A DNA stretch of 64,000 bases from Strigops habroptila (taxonomy: Eukaryota; Chordata; Aves; Psittaciformes; Psittacidae): the NCBI RefSeq assembly GCF_004027225.2, contig NC_044278.2:53955411-54019410 (forward strand), in the 5' to 3' direction. The translations under genes were made by a program, and so were the position numbers. This document shows, one piece after another, positions 11,942 through 26,284 of the stretch (position 1 is its first letter; each line of letters opens with the position of its first letter). The notes under the pieces are model-generated. The model saw nothing but the letters and a program-made list of their open reading frames with translations. It ran no database searches and was not told the origin of the DNA.

Positions 11942-14359
11942 CAACAGAAATGTTCGAAGGAATCTGGATTAGAAGACCAGTAGGGACAGTACACTTTATC
12001 TGCATGCAAAAGTTACCTTTGTAAGAGGTGGAGAATATTCTGTCAGATTGAAGAATGGCAATGGCTGATATTGGAGTTTGTCTGAGCCCAGTAATTTGAA
12101 GTATTTTGTGCTCTGATGTTATGCAACTCAAAAAGAGTTTTGGATCACAAAGGCAAAGCAGTATCTTGCAGTTTGTCTCTAACTACTTGCTACTGATCTT
12201 CAGCCCTGTAAAATTACAGCACCTCATACAGTATGATGTAATATAGAGGTCCACTTGGGTTAAAATGGAATTAGTGTTTCATAATGCTGCAATAACTTCC
12301 AAATATTGCCTGATAGATCGATGCCTTTGAAGACCGGCTGTTCAAACAAATTTCATACTAGATATTTAACATCTGGTTGAAGTGATTTTGAGAAATGGTG
12401 GAAACAATGAATGTTTCTGGAAACAGCAGGAGAAGCTCACAAGGGTTCTTTAAAGCTCAAAACAAAACCCACTTTCTGAGGCATTGCTTTGTGTAAGCAG
12501 ACATCAACCAGAAAGAAGAGTTGTGTGAAGACATAAGGTCTTTTAATGTGATGGACTTATTCCTTTGCAGTTAGCAAAAGGAGAAAACTTTAGACAAGGT
12601 AAAGAAAACAGGTTTTGGCTGTATTTTTATTGCTTTAGTAAGTACAACTCCGAGGAGTTAAAAGCTGAGAACTTACCAAAATTTGCTATTTATTTTTCCT
12701 TGTCTTTCCTTTGCCATTTCCATGAGGCGGTGAGCCATGCCAGTTCATTTTGAGGTACACAACCAGGGCAGACTATTTTAACTTTTAGTTTAGACGGTAT
12801 TTATTTGGCTACAAAATAAGGAATATAAGGCCTTAAATTAACAAGGAATATGTTTTTGTAGATTTTTTTTAATAGGTGGGAGGTACAAATAAATGATGGA
12901 CCTAATTGTCTGGAAGGTTTGGAAACTACCTAAAAAATTCTTGCTTTCATTAATGGTAAAATTTCTCCATTTTTAAGATAATATTGGTTGAAGGAAGAAT
13001 TTGATTACACTTGAAATAACATCTTTTGTATTATTGCAAAGGACAATATAAAACTTTTGTTTGTGTTTTTGAAACATTCAGTTTACAAGGTACGCTTCTG
13101 TGCAGAGTTTTGATTTACCTGAATATGCTTTTTTTGGTATAATGTCTCCCTCACCACTGTGGAGAAGACTGCACTCTTTCTCCTTCAACATTAGGAATGG
13201 TTGGTAACGTCTCAAGAGCCCAGGCTGGAAATTCCTGAACAACAAAAGGATTATCATTGACTTTGTTTGCCATAAGATCAAGTTCATGACCTCAGGAAAA
13301 AACAATCAACTGTTCTAGGTAGTGTTACCTTTACTGTTGCACTGTATGTTTTACAGAAGCTTAGGGTGGCCTTACCTTTGAACACTGGTGCTCTTCCCTC
13401 CATACCTGTCAGCCTGATGCCTACGCAAATCAGCAGGGAGAAGGTGAATGGTAGGTATCAGGTACTGAATCATGTTTCAGTAATGACAACTCCTGTAATG
13501 TCTCCTTCTCTGTCTTGAGTGCAGATGGGAAAACCCACAATCAACTCATTTTTCTCTTGGATGGTCAGATGCTATCTCTGTGGGTAGACAAGGCAGTTTT
13601 CCCATCAGCCATAGTACAGATCTGTTGTCTCAAGAAGGGGGTAAAGAATTAGTAGTTCAGTTAAAAATCATTACAAGAAGCATATAGAAAACAAGTGTCA
13701 TGAACTTTCAGATTCCTTTCTTTGTGAGGATACAAAAGTGATATAATGAAACAATCAGAACATGTCTGAGCTAAGTGAGGTAGAGAAGTACCACACATTG
13801 GCCAAATACATCTGGAATCCAGACTTCATTGAAATCAGTGAATATTATATTGTTCCTTAAAGTATATTTTATATACACATATTTTATATAGTTTTGTCTT
13901 GCAGTGCTTGAAGCCCAAAACCAGTGTCAGAACCTATAGATTAAAGTAATTTTATTAATTTACCTGAAAATAGAATAACTCTTTTAGATTAAAATTGCTT
14001 CACTTACAAGAAGCTTCATTTTTAGTCAATACACATAGTTTGCTCCCATGCATATGGCAACCAACAGAGGTACACCATATAAAAAGAAATAGTATGTCTG
14101 GAAAATTAATCCTAAACTGCAAATTTGATATTAAAAAAATCAGTATCTGGACTCATCTGAGAAACACTTGACCAATTTGTTTATAAAATGCTCTAAATTT
14201 TCCTTAAAATAAGAATATTATTATAAACCTATCTTAGATCTGTTCTCCAATAGTGGATTTATGTGCAATATATATGTAAAGAAATATAATTATCCAAAAG
14301 CAAAATTGTATCATCCTCAGTATAGCAATAACATTTAAGCATATACATAATATTCAGCA
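11942..14359 (+). other. CSF2RA-like 3' UTR and downstream spacer
   Basis: Follows the TAA stop. The first AATAAA is at 12888-12893, with later ATTAAA variants near 13940 and 13985, so the transcript may end about 1 kb past the stop; the true site cannot be fixed from sequence alone. No coding feature is recognised up to the CR1 at 14360. Confidence 0.4.
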
Positions 14360-15247
14360 GGTTTGCAAATGACAACAAGCTGAGTGGTGTGGTCAACATG
14401 CTGGAGGGAAGGAACACCATCCAGAGGACCTGGACAAGCTCAAGAAGTGAGTCCATGTGAACCTCATGAGGCTTAACAAGGTCAAGTGTAAGGCTCTGCA
14501 CCTGGGTCAAGGCAATCTCCAGTATCAATACAGGCTGGGGGATGAATGGATTAAGAGTAGCCCTGAGGAGAAAGAGTTGGGAATATTAATGGATGAAAAT
14601 CTGGATATGGGCTGGCACTGTGCACTCACAATCCAGAAAGCTGATTGTATCCCAGGCTGCATCACAAGAAGCGTGACCAGCATATTGAAGGAAGTGATTC
14701 TCCCTCTCTACTCTGCTCTCATCAGACCCCACCTGGAGTATTGTGTTTAGCTCTGGGGTCTTCAGCACAGGAAAGATGAAACTGCTGGAGTGAGTCCAGA
14801 GGAGGCCACAAAGATGATCAGAGGGCTGGAGCACCTCTCCTATGAAGAAAGGCTGAGAGAGCTGGGTTTGTTCAGCCTGGAGAAGAGAAGACTCTGGGGA
14901 GACCTTCTAGGAGCCTCCCAGTACCTAAAGGTGGTTTATTAGAAAGACGGAGGGAGGCTTTTTAACAGGGCCTATAGTGATAGGACAAGGGGTGGTGGTC
15001 TTGAACTAAAAGAAGGTAGATTTAGACTAGATACAAAGAAGAAATTTTTTATGATGGGGGAGTGAAGCTCTGGAACAGTTTTCCTAGAGATGTGGTAGAT
15101 TCCCCATCCCTAGGAATATTCAAGGTCAGGCTGGACAGGGCTCTAAACAACTCAATCTAGTTGAAGATGTCCCTGCTTTTTGCAGGTGAGTTTGGACTTG
15201 ACGACCTTTAAAGGTCCCTTCCAACCCAAACTGTTCTATGATTTTAT
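14360..15247 (+). mobile_element. CR1 LINE fragment: end of ORF2 plus 3' UTR
   Basis: Starts at GTTTGCAAATGACAACAAGC, inside the C-terminal part of CR1 ORF2. A frame at 14457-14750 still reads LNKVKCKALHLGQGNLQYQY and LIRPHLEYCV, signature CR1 strings, then breaks. The 3' UTR (AGGCTGAGAGAGCTGGGTTT, GAGAAGAGAAGACTC, AAGGTCCCTTCCAACCCAAA) and the terminal CTGTTCTATGATTTTAT follow. It is 5' truncated and no longer coding. Confidence 0.93.
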
Positions 15248-17494
15248 AAAAGTCTTAAACAAGTCATCTGGCTTGCTCCTGTGAATTAAGCACTTGCTTT
15301 CACCGTACCTGTGAATGGAGCTCCTGTGTATAAGATTGCACCTTCTGGTACTGAAGTGGTACAACCTGATGAGACTCTGGGCAGTGCATTGCACATAGAT
15401 TGCTCTTCTCCACTTACGCATGTGCAGAGGGCTCTGGAATCAAAAGACCTAGCTATATTTATACTTTCAACTCCAAGTACCCACTTCTGCCAAGTACATA
15501 TAGCACACAAGGATTTAAGGCTAGGAGTATTATTCAATGTTTATGTTTCTTCCTGATCGTCAGTTACTATGTAAATATCAGACATACCTTACTGTAGCTT
15601 CTGAAGCCCCTACTTTGAAAGGATGATAATTACAAGAGGACAAAGGGAATTAGCAAAGCAACTCTCAGACTTGGGATTCTGCACTAAGACTGGTCAGGTT
15701 GTCCATTGCTGCCACCTACCGTACAATCTAACTACTTTTAAAGAGAAATGTTCGTCAAGTTTTCGAAATGATTTAACTCAGGGCAGGTCTAATGCTTTAA
15801 CTGCATTGATATATTTAAAGAAGTCACCCTTCTCTCTATCTTGAAGACCTGGCATTTATTAGAGACAAGATCCATCTCCCCTAATTTTAGCTTCCTCAAG
15901 GTTAGGTGTCTAATCAAACAGAGCTGGCCGGGGCCTTGAGATAGTGCAAGAAGACTGCCAGCAAGTATGTCCTTCCAAACTAGCACAGGTGTCAAGACAG
16001 GATGACTCTCCCCTTTGGAGATGCCTATCTCTTTCTTGTTAAACCCTAGCTAATCAGACTCAGATTAGATGCCCACATTTGCAAAACATGCTTTTCATGA
16101 CCGAGTTATTCTGCCCTCCTTACCCAGGTGAAAGGAGATACTTTGACTGAAGAACAGCTTGGCAGGTGTAGCCTTTGTGTTTGGGAGATTTACCAGTGCA
16201 GTTAAAGTCACAGATCATATCTAGTCATGTTTCAGACGAACATTATCAAGCCAGAAACTGCAGTTTTGGTTAGAAACAGCCTTGATCAAGAGCAAGGGCA
16301 GAGAATGTTGGGCCACACTATTTAGACTGAAGTCTGAGTTTACAATATTATTCTTCTCGCTATCAAGTGGAAAGGCTGGAGGATGCACCCACTTAGCTTA
16401 CACATAACTGTATACCATTGTAAGTTTCACCAAAGTGAAATGTGTCAAACAGATAAAGAAAGATCATGTGAGTGTGTGTGTATGCATGTGGAAGGAACAT
16501 GGTCAAGGAAATGCTGTCTGTACGGAAAAAGGCACCAATGTTTCTCAGGGCCAAGTGTTTGGTGCATGTTGTATTGTTAGGATATTGCCTATAAAACTCT
16601 ATTTCATGTTATCTGCTGCTATTTGAATAGACAATGCTAGCTGACTGGTACAACTTGATGTACTTCTACCTAAAGAAACCAGATGGCTCCTACAAAGTCA
16701 CTCTAAAGATAAAGGTGTCATTGAGAAGATAGAAATACTTTGGTGGCTGGTGCAGCACGTTGTTGCACTAAGAGCTGTATTACTACATCTCATCAGAATA
16801 TGCACATCAGCATATTTTCACTAATCTCAGATGAAATCCGGATCACAGCTTTCAGTGCTAATTGCATATAAAGCCCATCACCATGTTTCTGATTCTTCTG
16901 AATCAGGTCAGGTGATCAAACCCCTAACTATTGCACAAATAACTAGAAAATATGATTTTGACATTTAGTTCAGGAAAACATTTGGAGTGACATAGACCCA
17001 GTGAAGTGCCAACACCTTTGAGTGAAAAATGCTATAGCTTTACTCAGCTTTCCTATTCTAATCCTCTAATTTTGTAAAATATTCTAAAAAATAGTCATAT
17101 TTATCTAGCTGCAGTAAACCCAAAACATGTAAACATTAAAAATATAGGTATAATACACAGGCGAAGAAAGACATTAATGAAGAAGGAAAGAAGAGATGGA
17201 AGTGGAGGGAAAGAATTAAAAGAATTAATATTCAATACCATAAAGCAATACCATTATGTTTTCATTACCTCAAAATACTAGTTAGCTATTTTGCATTCAT
17301 ATAGATGAAAAATAATTGTATTTTAAAGCTTGTTTGGGCTTCTGGCTGTCAATTGGGTTTTTTGACCGACAGCGAGAATGAGAAATGTGGTGATTATGTA
17401 AATATTCTAAACCACAACAGCTAATAGACACTAACTTCATACTTGATTTTGTGCAAAAGGCTATTATGTGGGGAAAAATTTTACCAATTTCTAA

Positions 17495-17745
17495 GTTATA
17501 GGGCTGCTTGCCACAGGATGTTGAAAATGTTCAAAAGGAAACTGGATAAACAAGCATGAAAAAATATCTATCAATCAAAGACTTGCTAAATACAAATTCA
17601 ACTCTTCTGACTCATGTAGTCTTCCACTTATAAATTACAAGACACAGGGAGAATACATCTGCCTTTTCCTACTTTCTCCCATGGCACCTGCTACTGTTGC
17701 TATTAGACAAAAAATAGGTCACTGGTCTAGGTCAGCCTGGATCAG
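17495..17745 (+). mobile_element. Ancient CR1-like 3' fragment
   Basis: GGGCTGCTTGCCACAGGATG, TTCAAAAGGAAACTGGATAA, then GGCACCTGCTACTGTTGCTA and ACTGGTCTAG occur in the order expected for an old amniote CR1 3' UTR. Strong divergence and uncertain boundaries. Confidence 0.5.
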
Positions 17746-19129
17746 TGATCCAGTTGACCAGTTTGATTGATCAACTATGTCCGTATTTTAGAGCAGTCAG
17801 AGGAATGACTGAGGCATCATATTTGTTCCACAGTTGAGGGATTAATGAGTTCATTGCTGATGTTGGAACCAAGTGTATGACCTCTGTCTTCAGGAGAACA
17901 GCAAGGCATGCTGCTCAGCTAACACTTAAACGTAGAAAACCTCAAAACTAGGTGGCTTCATAACATCACCCAGTCCATCTTCATTGCGTTATTGTGGGAA
18001 AGTTATTTGCCTGGACTTCCAGTGAGAGTATGGCGAGGGGCTTTTTCAACTTACATAGTTTCAGTAGCATCTTGAATCCAAGGGTATTTTTTGTAGAAAA
18101 AAATGATAAAAAAAAACCAACCCAAAACAAAGCACACAGGGTGGGAAAGCGTTTATCCCTGATCCCTTTTGGACATTTAATAAAAAGAAACAGTGATGCA
18201 TATAGCATGGACTGCTCCAATATCTGGCAATGATAGGAAGAGATAAACATAGGCAAAATTGTGCCCATCTTCAGCAGGCTGAGGAGAATTTATGGTAACA
18301 TATGTTCATTATATTGCAAATGTAGTCAGCTTTGACGCATTGTAGACCTGGCCTACTTAACTGATGAGTCTGTGAAGTATGAGGTATTTAGGATTATATA
18401 AAAAGTGTAAATTATTTGCGTCCTTACCTCTCTCAATTTATTTCTTCATGAAAACCAATAAAGAATAAAATGACAGAATACCTGTCCCATATGTAGCATA
18501 TATTTTGGATTTCTTTAGATCGAAGACTGTGTGTGTTAAAGGGAAAGGCTGTGGCTGGTGGAAGGTTAGACCTGGTAATTAAGAGGCTTTAAGGTAACCT
18601 GTTTGGAGAATTTGTTTTCTTCATCTCCTGCCATATTCCTAGCACAGGGACATGCACTAAAAGTAGAAAGTGGGGCGCTGCTGGGCTTTATGGGAGCACA
18701 GAGGTGCCAGGGCCACTCCACTCGTGTGTGATAGGTCGCTTCTCTCCCAGCTTTACAGCTATGGGTCAGTTGTATCAGCATAAGAAGGTTTGGGGTAGAG
18801 GCAGCACACTTAAAACCATTAACTTAGTGAAAATGTGGTGATTATCAGGCCATGGTGATTATTGATTCAGTAATCCAGTATATCCTGTGATCTTTTTAAA
18901 TGCTAATTTCTAGGAAACCTCAGCCCTCAAATTGCACCATTGCTTATGGGGTGGTACTTTGAAACAACTAGGAGCTATTCTTACTAAAAATAATCCTTTT
19001 TGGTTGTTTTTATGTACATTTTTTTAAATGTGAGTGGATTTTAAACACTAGGTGTCAGTCAGTCACTTCACAAAAGCAAACTCAAGCCATAGCACATTTA
19101 TCTTTGGCAGAAAAACTTTTAAATGAGAG

Positions 19130-19149
19130 CATGTACAATACTGTACATG
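19130..19149. repeat. Short inverted repeat (8-bp arms)
   Basis: CATGTACA and TGTACATG separated by ATAC; a perfect small hairpin with no recognised function. Confidence 0.75.
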
Positions 19150-22100
19150 TTAAATAATAAGTGCACTAATGCAAAAGCCAGGTTAGGCAATTATTCCATA
19201 AGACTGTTTAGTATCAACAATGATCCCAGAGCTAGGGAATGTCAAGAAAATCCTTTTGTAGAAAGACCCCTGCACACTCTGTGGTGAGTATTCACACTCT
19301 TTCTGTAAAATCCTTGTTAGTCTGTTGTCTATGCTACAGGTGACTGGTAAATTCCTCTGGCAAACCACCCATGCTACTCTGCTACTCTAGCTTCTGGAGC
19401 ATTTGTAAAAATATTACGTTTCAAATAAAAGAACACCCATTGACTGGGTTGAAAACCAGGTGTTCAAGTAACACTTTTCTGCATTTCTTCCTGGCTAAGT
19501 TAGGACCCTTGGCAAGAGATTGTGCTACTGCATTTCAAGAAGTTATGGGCCCCTCCTTTTTTTCTGACCTTTGCAGATTGCTCTCCACAGGGCATCAATG
19601 GCATACAGAAACTTATGCCAGCAGCCAACCTGCCAAGCTGTTATGACCACAACCACAGTGCTTGCACTCACATTAGAGTTCACAATTGCTCCTTTTGCCA
19701 GTTCTTCATCAAAGAGACCTTTTGCTTGGTGGTGTACTGCAGCAAAAGTCACTGGACTTCTTGGCCCTCAGGCAGCTCTGCACTGAGGATCTTCATTTTT
19801 GTGCATCTGGCTTTTAGTGACCTGGTGCCACAAGAGATGCAAATACCCAAGCTGTCTTCATAGAACAATGATATACAAGAGGAGCTGTTTGCTTGAGCAC
19901 TGCTGCGTGACTACAGCCATGCTGCCTCAGGACCAAAACTCACATATCCTCACTGAGCTCCCAGCCTGGATATGTAGGGTGGTATCCTGCTGCTTCTCTG
20001 CTGAGTGACTTGGGCACACAGATTTCCCTTTGCATTGCATCATGGACATGTCTCAAATGTGCACAGCTCGACTAGATGTCAGGGCACATACATCCTCTAG
20101 GTCATCTAACTAGTGTCTGAAATTTGGCTTTGTAGTTACAGAGTTTTTAATTATTCTTTTCAGCTACATTTTGATTCAGAAATGTCAATAATCCTCAAAA
20201 AGTCTGTTACCCATTCTTGAAACACGTTCAGATTTTCTTTCTTTCCTGGAACCATACATGTGTATCATTTCAAACTGTCAGCTACTTTTAAGACAATGCC
20301 ACTGCGTAGCTCAAATGGAAACTTACTCTGGAATGTATGAAGAAATGTATTTTACAATTCCAATCTCTACTCTTTTACACGTACATTTAAAATTACTGCA
20401 TCTCTGCTGTGAGACTCTGAGGAGAAATGGCTTTTGTGGGGACATCCTGACCCCACAATATACAATTTTTGTCATCCAGCCTGAGAGATCCCAGGATGAC
20501 AGACTTATTCTACTCTCAACTATCTGACCCTGGGTTATTAAAGGTTTGGTTAGTGCACCTCTGTCCATGTGTCAGTTCACAGGATGAAGGACCACGGAGG
20601 ACACGTTGTCAGAGGAGGCAGGTAACAGATTTCATGCTGAAGGAATAGAGCTGGATTTTTCACAGTTCTGTACTTCGTGAGGCAGAACACAGCCATGTGC
20701 AGGGCTGCCCCCTGAGAGCAGTTGAATTTCCACCCACTCTTCACTCATCCTGCCTGAGCATAGGTCACTGCAGAAGGCGAGGGGACTGGAGAACCAGCCC
20801 CTTTGATGTCTAGACAAACACTACATTTGAGTCTTTTTTATATTATTTAGTTTGTTTGATCTCACATCAGAGCTTTAGTACTTTTTTTCCTGATGATGGT
20901 AAGAAACAGCAATGAATTAGTTCCTCATCTACGTACCTGTATTCCTGCTGTGATCTCTTGTCCATCCTTTCTTGTTCCCCTTCTTTCAGGGTAGTTTTGC
21001 ACCTGCACATCATCGTGATGGCCATGACAGCCTCTCAAATCAATAAAAACTGGACATATTTCTATGGCAAGCCTTCTACCAAGACAAAGGCTGCCTTGTG
21101 TGGAGCAATATGCAAACACCTATATCCAGATTCATCCCACTTAAGTGAGGTGCCTGTGTTTGAAAACCAGAACCCCTCTGTATCTCATGAAGAAAGAGAG
21201 ACACCTCTAAGGGATGGTTCATTCCACCTATGGCTGCCTGTTTCCTTCTACTTTTCTCCCTGGACTTGCAAGAGCTCCCTCTTACTATCCCTCTTACTGC
21301 AAGAACTCTATTTCAGTGCACAAAGTTAGTTAAAAAGAAATATGGGGGAAAAAAATAACTATATCAAAGATGTAACAGCATGTTCCTAAGACCTGTCATC
21401 ATAAGGGGCCTTGTGCCGACCATATATATACCTGGTAATTTGAAAGTCCTGCTATCTTCATAATTCTTCTTTTGAGCAGATGCAAGACTCATAACCGTCA
21501 CTGAGAACATCCTCATGATTGTCTGAAATAGCTGTTTACGACTCTGTCTAAAGTCAGTTCAGAACTGGAGCTCGGAACATGAAGCATGTGATACTAAGCT
21601 AATTTGATCTGTGAGATACAGCCATAAGCAAAAAATTATATCTTTCCAAATTATCATGTGGGTCTTTTGTTCCAAACTGGCTATATGAAGCTGAATTTGG
21701 TGTTTTAATGCTGAAGTAAAACAAATGAGCAGTGTAACAAATGTACTCTGCGTCCTTTGCCTATAGGGATCCTTTCATTGCTATGAATGTTGCATGAGTT
21801 GTCCTGACACAGACTATGCCCTCTCCCTTGATAACTACTTCTTTAAAGTTTGTGAACACTGAATATTTATTGGTCTTTTACCTTTGGTTGAACTCTGGCT
21901 AAAGCTGGCTAGCAGGATTAAAAGGAAAAAAAGAAGAGGTGACAGAGACATAGGTCCATATACACACACAGCATGATCAGTCCAACCTCATTTACCTAAT
22001 AAATCAGGCTCAAAGTTCTTGAAGACACTCTACAACTCAGAAAAGTGAAATTATCAAAATAGTAACATAGCATGCATAAGATCTGACCTTTAATAGGATT

Positions 22101-23269
22101 AGATACATTTCTTGAACTTGATTAAATTAGTCTCACACATACTTAGAAATTTTCAGCTAATGAGCTGATTGGTATGGTTCGTACTTAACAACTTTGAAGA
22201 CTAAATTCTGGTTTTGTAATCAACATAGAAAAAAAGAATTCACAGACTTAAAATGCTGGGGGGTTTTCCTCTATAAAAGAAAATCTTTCTTAAGTAAAGC
22301 TGAGTGAAACAGCTCTCTAAAAAAACCCACAATTGCATGTGAAAGAATGACATTATTTGTCAAAGAAACCAAGTTAGATAAACACTGAGTTGTTTGGAAA
22401 TAATATGGGTATATTGAAGGTCTGATTTAAAAAGCATACAACTCATTATTGTGGTTGCACACATCCTAAAGATGTGTTCAGCTTGCTCTGCCATTAAAAT
22501 GCTACATTTGCACTTGTGGTGAATGCAAATCAAACTACCACATAAACTTTATAAGGGCACACCAATCTCGCTCCCAAAGAAATTAACAGCAAAGTTCTCA
22601 CTGAGTATATGGAATTTCTTTATTCCACTGAAACCCTGAGAAGTGCATACAAGTTTTGCACAAATTCTGCCTGTTCAGCACAGCAAGGTAGAGGGTGATT
22701 TCAGAGCCCAGTGTCATCCACAGAAGAAGGGAGAGGTCAATTCCACCTGAGTCTCATGTCAGAATGAAGATATATTTTCTTTGGCTTAAAAAGAAAGTAT
22801 AATTGTGCAAACAGGAAATATTTCACAACAAATTTGAAGCTCCTGAAGCAAATGTTATTTCAATATTATTACAAAAATCACATAGGCAACAAGATTAAAA
22901 TACATTAGTTTTGGTTGACTGGCTGGGATTGATTGTCTGGGGGTTTATTTTGTTCCTGTTTTGTTTCTTTTTTTTTGCCAAAGCCAGATGATACTTGATA
23001 TAAAGCAGCAATTTGATCTCTTGGATCATAACACAAACATCCTGTCAAGACAAACAGATGGTCTATCTAGTTTTTTTCTCTGTAGTGTGTGGGTGTGCTT
23101 TTTATCTATTTATTTATTGCTTTCAAGAATGTTCAGAATTAATAAGCAGGTAAGCAAGAGCAAGCCAATAAATATTGTAATGACATTGTAAAAATTCAGG
23201 GTGTATCAGAGGCTCAAAAACTGCATGTCTGGTGGTTCAACTTAAAAAGAATACAATAAATCTAGAAAG

Positions 23270-23420
23270 CAAAAGACAAGAGGGGTGAAAGGTGTGAAAT
23301 AGCTTGCATGAAGTAACATACATTGTTAAGGTGTGAAAATCTTTGCCAAGGAGTACTGTGGATGCTGATGGCCAACATGGGTTCACAGGATGATTAAAAA
23401 AATCTAATACAGTAACCCTT
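23270..23420 (+). mobile_element. Ancient CR1-like fragment
   Basis: CTTTGCCAAGGAGTACTGTG, GATGCTGATGGCCAACATGG and GTTCACAGGATGATT resemble the CR1 3' UTR block (ccttgccacaggatgttgtggatgc...acatgggttcaa). Weak and gapped, so the family is likely but the ends are guesses. Confidence 0.42.
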
Positions 23421-26284
23421 GCTTCATCAAGAACTATCAAGCACACTCGTGTGTCTCAGGAAGACCCTGAGCTGAAGACAGCCAGACATGGGGAGGCTGT
23501 ATGCTACACTTGTCCCATTCTTACATCGTCCACTTGCAGTATGCCAGCTGGAGGAGTGCTTGGGTTGGCAGTCCCAGATTCCTTCCTCACTTGCCCTGGG
23601 ACCTCGTCCTTCTTCTAGACCAGATATGAAAGGGCTAAGGGGCTGCCCTGTATGCCTGGGAAGGGGGGCTTTTGGAAGACCAAGCTGTGTTCTCCCTCAG
23701 ATGGAATACAGAGAAGGTTTAAAGCTGAGCTCCTACAAGGGGAAGAAAACATATAGGTTTTGAATTGTAGATAAGCTCATCATCTTTGATAGGGGTATGA
23801 GCAGGTGTGGCCCATATCTTCTTCCTGGAATTTGTTCCCTAAAAGGCTATAGAAAGTTGGTGAAGAAGGTTAAAGTATAACCTGGCACAGTAACAATGTT
23901 CTACAGAACAGCCACCCATGATTTTGGGCAGGGGCACGCGACCTTCTGCAGGCTTTTTTTAATGGCCATACTGATAGGGTTATTACCTCTGGGTTGTGGA
24001 TACAGGTATAGCACTGGCTGCGGCAGCTCATATCTCTGCATGAGGACACGTGCCATGCAGATGTGTGTCACCTACAACTTGTGTGCATGTTTCGATTCCC
24101 TCCTCCATCTTTTTCATCGCCCTCCCAGGTAAAGAAAAACGCTTGTCCAAAGATGCTGCCTGAGCATGGATGTGGAGCAGAAAGAACCCATTTCGTTCAA
24201 ACCAAAGTTTTAAACTTGCTTAGTGTGTTCTGCTATCTGTTTTGCTGTTTGATAAAGGAGACAATGAAATTGGAGATAAGAGAAAAAAGAAAAAAGGTCT
24301 ATCTTGATCTGTTTGTTTTTTCCCGGTAAGTACTGTTTATTAATGTCACTAAAACTTGCTTCTCTTGCTTAATGTGATGACTTCAGCAGAAATTATTAGT
24401 TGCTTTTGTTATCATCTCTACTAATCTAAATTTCTTCATCCCTAACTGAAGTTAGTATTTCAACACAGAACTTGGAGAGAGCTTAAGCCTGGCTAACATT
24501 TAATTTGCTTCCCATAGCGAGAGGGATGGCAGGGATGGGCTGCAGCCTGGGCTGGCTCTGCTGGGGCAGCTGCCAGCCCACACACAGCTCCCCTTGCAGC
24601 ACAAGGTGAGCTTCGTCCTTCAGTGAAAGAATGAGGAAAATCTTGTCTTTCATAGTTTCACAGTTAATAAATGATGCGGAGTGAAAACTTCCATTACTTA
24701 GGCTTTCACTGAAGGCAGCAATTTACACCAGTGGAAAGAAAGATAAAACCAAGGCATTCTTTAATAGCATTGTTTTCCACTCATGCAGAAGAGCGATGAG
24801 TCAATGTTGGCACTACAAGGCACTGCAAATACGGGCTGACCCTTCCTTATCTGTGAGTGAAGTCATGTCAGTTTGGTCCTCTTGCCACATAAGTGAACCA
24901 AGAAAGCTTCTGCTCTGAAACTCAGTTAAAACAACATAAATGGGTTTATATGGGAGAGAGGCAGTGCAAAGGAGAAGCAGTGGAGGTGGGAAGTTTGTAT
25001 TTATTGCTTCTAAATCACTTAAAGATAGAATTTGCTCCTATTAGAAGTGCTTTTCATCAGCAATGCAGATTGATAGAGATGTGACATACCAACTTCTTGT
25101 GAGTATATGATCCCAGGAAGCCTTTTTTACTTAATGTCTCCAAGACTAGTTTTTGTGACTACTCCATATCACTGAAGCACCTTCTATTGTAAGCATGTAA
25201 CTGAGATTGGGCGAAGGGTTGGCTTAAACATTATTTCACTGCAGTGATCCATGGATTGCTGAAATTCTCTGTAGCTGAATGGATTTCAGAAAAGAAAAGC
25301 ATGGAATATAACTATCTAGCTATAAAATGTCAACGTAGCATAAAACCGACTTTGCTTACATTCATATGCACAGGGGCGTTATCATACCCAAACACCAAAT
25401 CAAAGGAGAAAATTTTTAGGGAAAACAGATGCAACTTTTCAGCGTGATTTTCCATTGCAGTACCACATTTTAAACTGAAATAAAGATAAAAGGTCATCTT
25501 GAAAAGATGTTTTTTAACAAAAGCAGAATCTTCCTTTCCAGCCTCAAAACAATATGATCTTCACATAAGCCCTCCCAGCCTCTACTTGCCCTTTTCAGAT
25601 CACCTTCTAAAAATACTAAGAAAAAAAAAGACCCTAAATACATGTTCTTCCCCTTTAGATCTAATTTGATAAAAACTGCCACCCTGCATTCCATGGTCAT
25701 GGCCATCACAAAGCTAATACTATTTCAAGAAATGAGCTCAACTTAACTCAAAACATGTGTTTGCCTGTACAACAGCATTTTAGAAAACTTTGCTTATATT
25801 TCTCCATCCTCAACTTTTCTATGGTTTGTTTGTTTGAAAACATTTGAAATTCAATTACATTTACTGTAATTCTGAGAAGGGCCCCTGCTTCCTGTTGAAA
25901 ACAACTCACAGAGAAAACAAAATGGGGGCTGTCAAGAGAAAAAACAAGCTGCTGGTAGTGCAAGAGGCTGTTTGTAGAGACTGGCTTTACCCTTCTTCCT
26001 TTAAGCAGATTTACCTATTTGAGAATATTATCTTGTTCATACCTCACTTCCAGTTAGTCTTATACAGAAGGGCCCTCTCAGCAGTCAATAGTAACTGCAG
26101 CTGGATCATATGGTAAGAAAGCAAGAAGCCGTCCTGGCTGAAGAGTCCCTGCCCAGCTCCAAAATAACTGATATTTGTGGGGAAAACAAAAAAAAAGACA
26201 ATAATTCAAACTCTACCTAGAGACAGTGACTTAAGATATCACCCTGTTTTGAGTATTTTTGTATGATGAAAGAATTAAGGACCA

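Larger units (their letters stand above)
15248..26284. other. Intergenic spacer, left part
   Basis: AT-rich DNA between CR1 insertions. It includes decayed CR1-like stretches near 17495-17745 and 23270-23420, a short GC-rich island near 24520-24610 and small inverted repeats. None of its open frames shows a recognised domain or a splice-consistent exon chain, including 113 codons at 19522-19863 and 123 codons at 20958-21329. Confidence 0.5.

Noticed and set aside
17750..17780. GGATCAGTGATCC and a nearby TTGATTGATCAA palindrome
   Set aside because: Short arms that occur easily by chance, next to a decayed CR1; not reported as a site.
19522..19863. 113-codon + frame and an opposing 69-codon frame
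   Set aside because: I looked for a processed pseudogene on both strands and recognised no family; no splice or promoter support.
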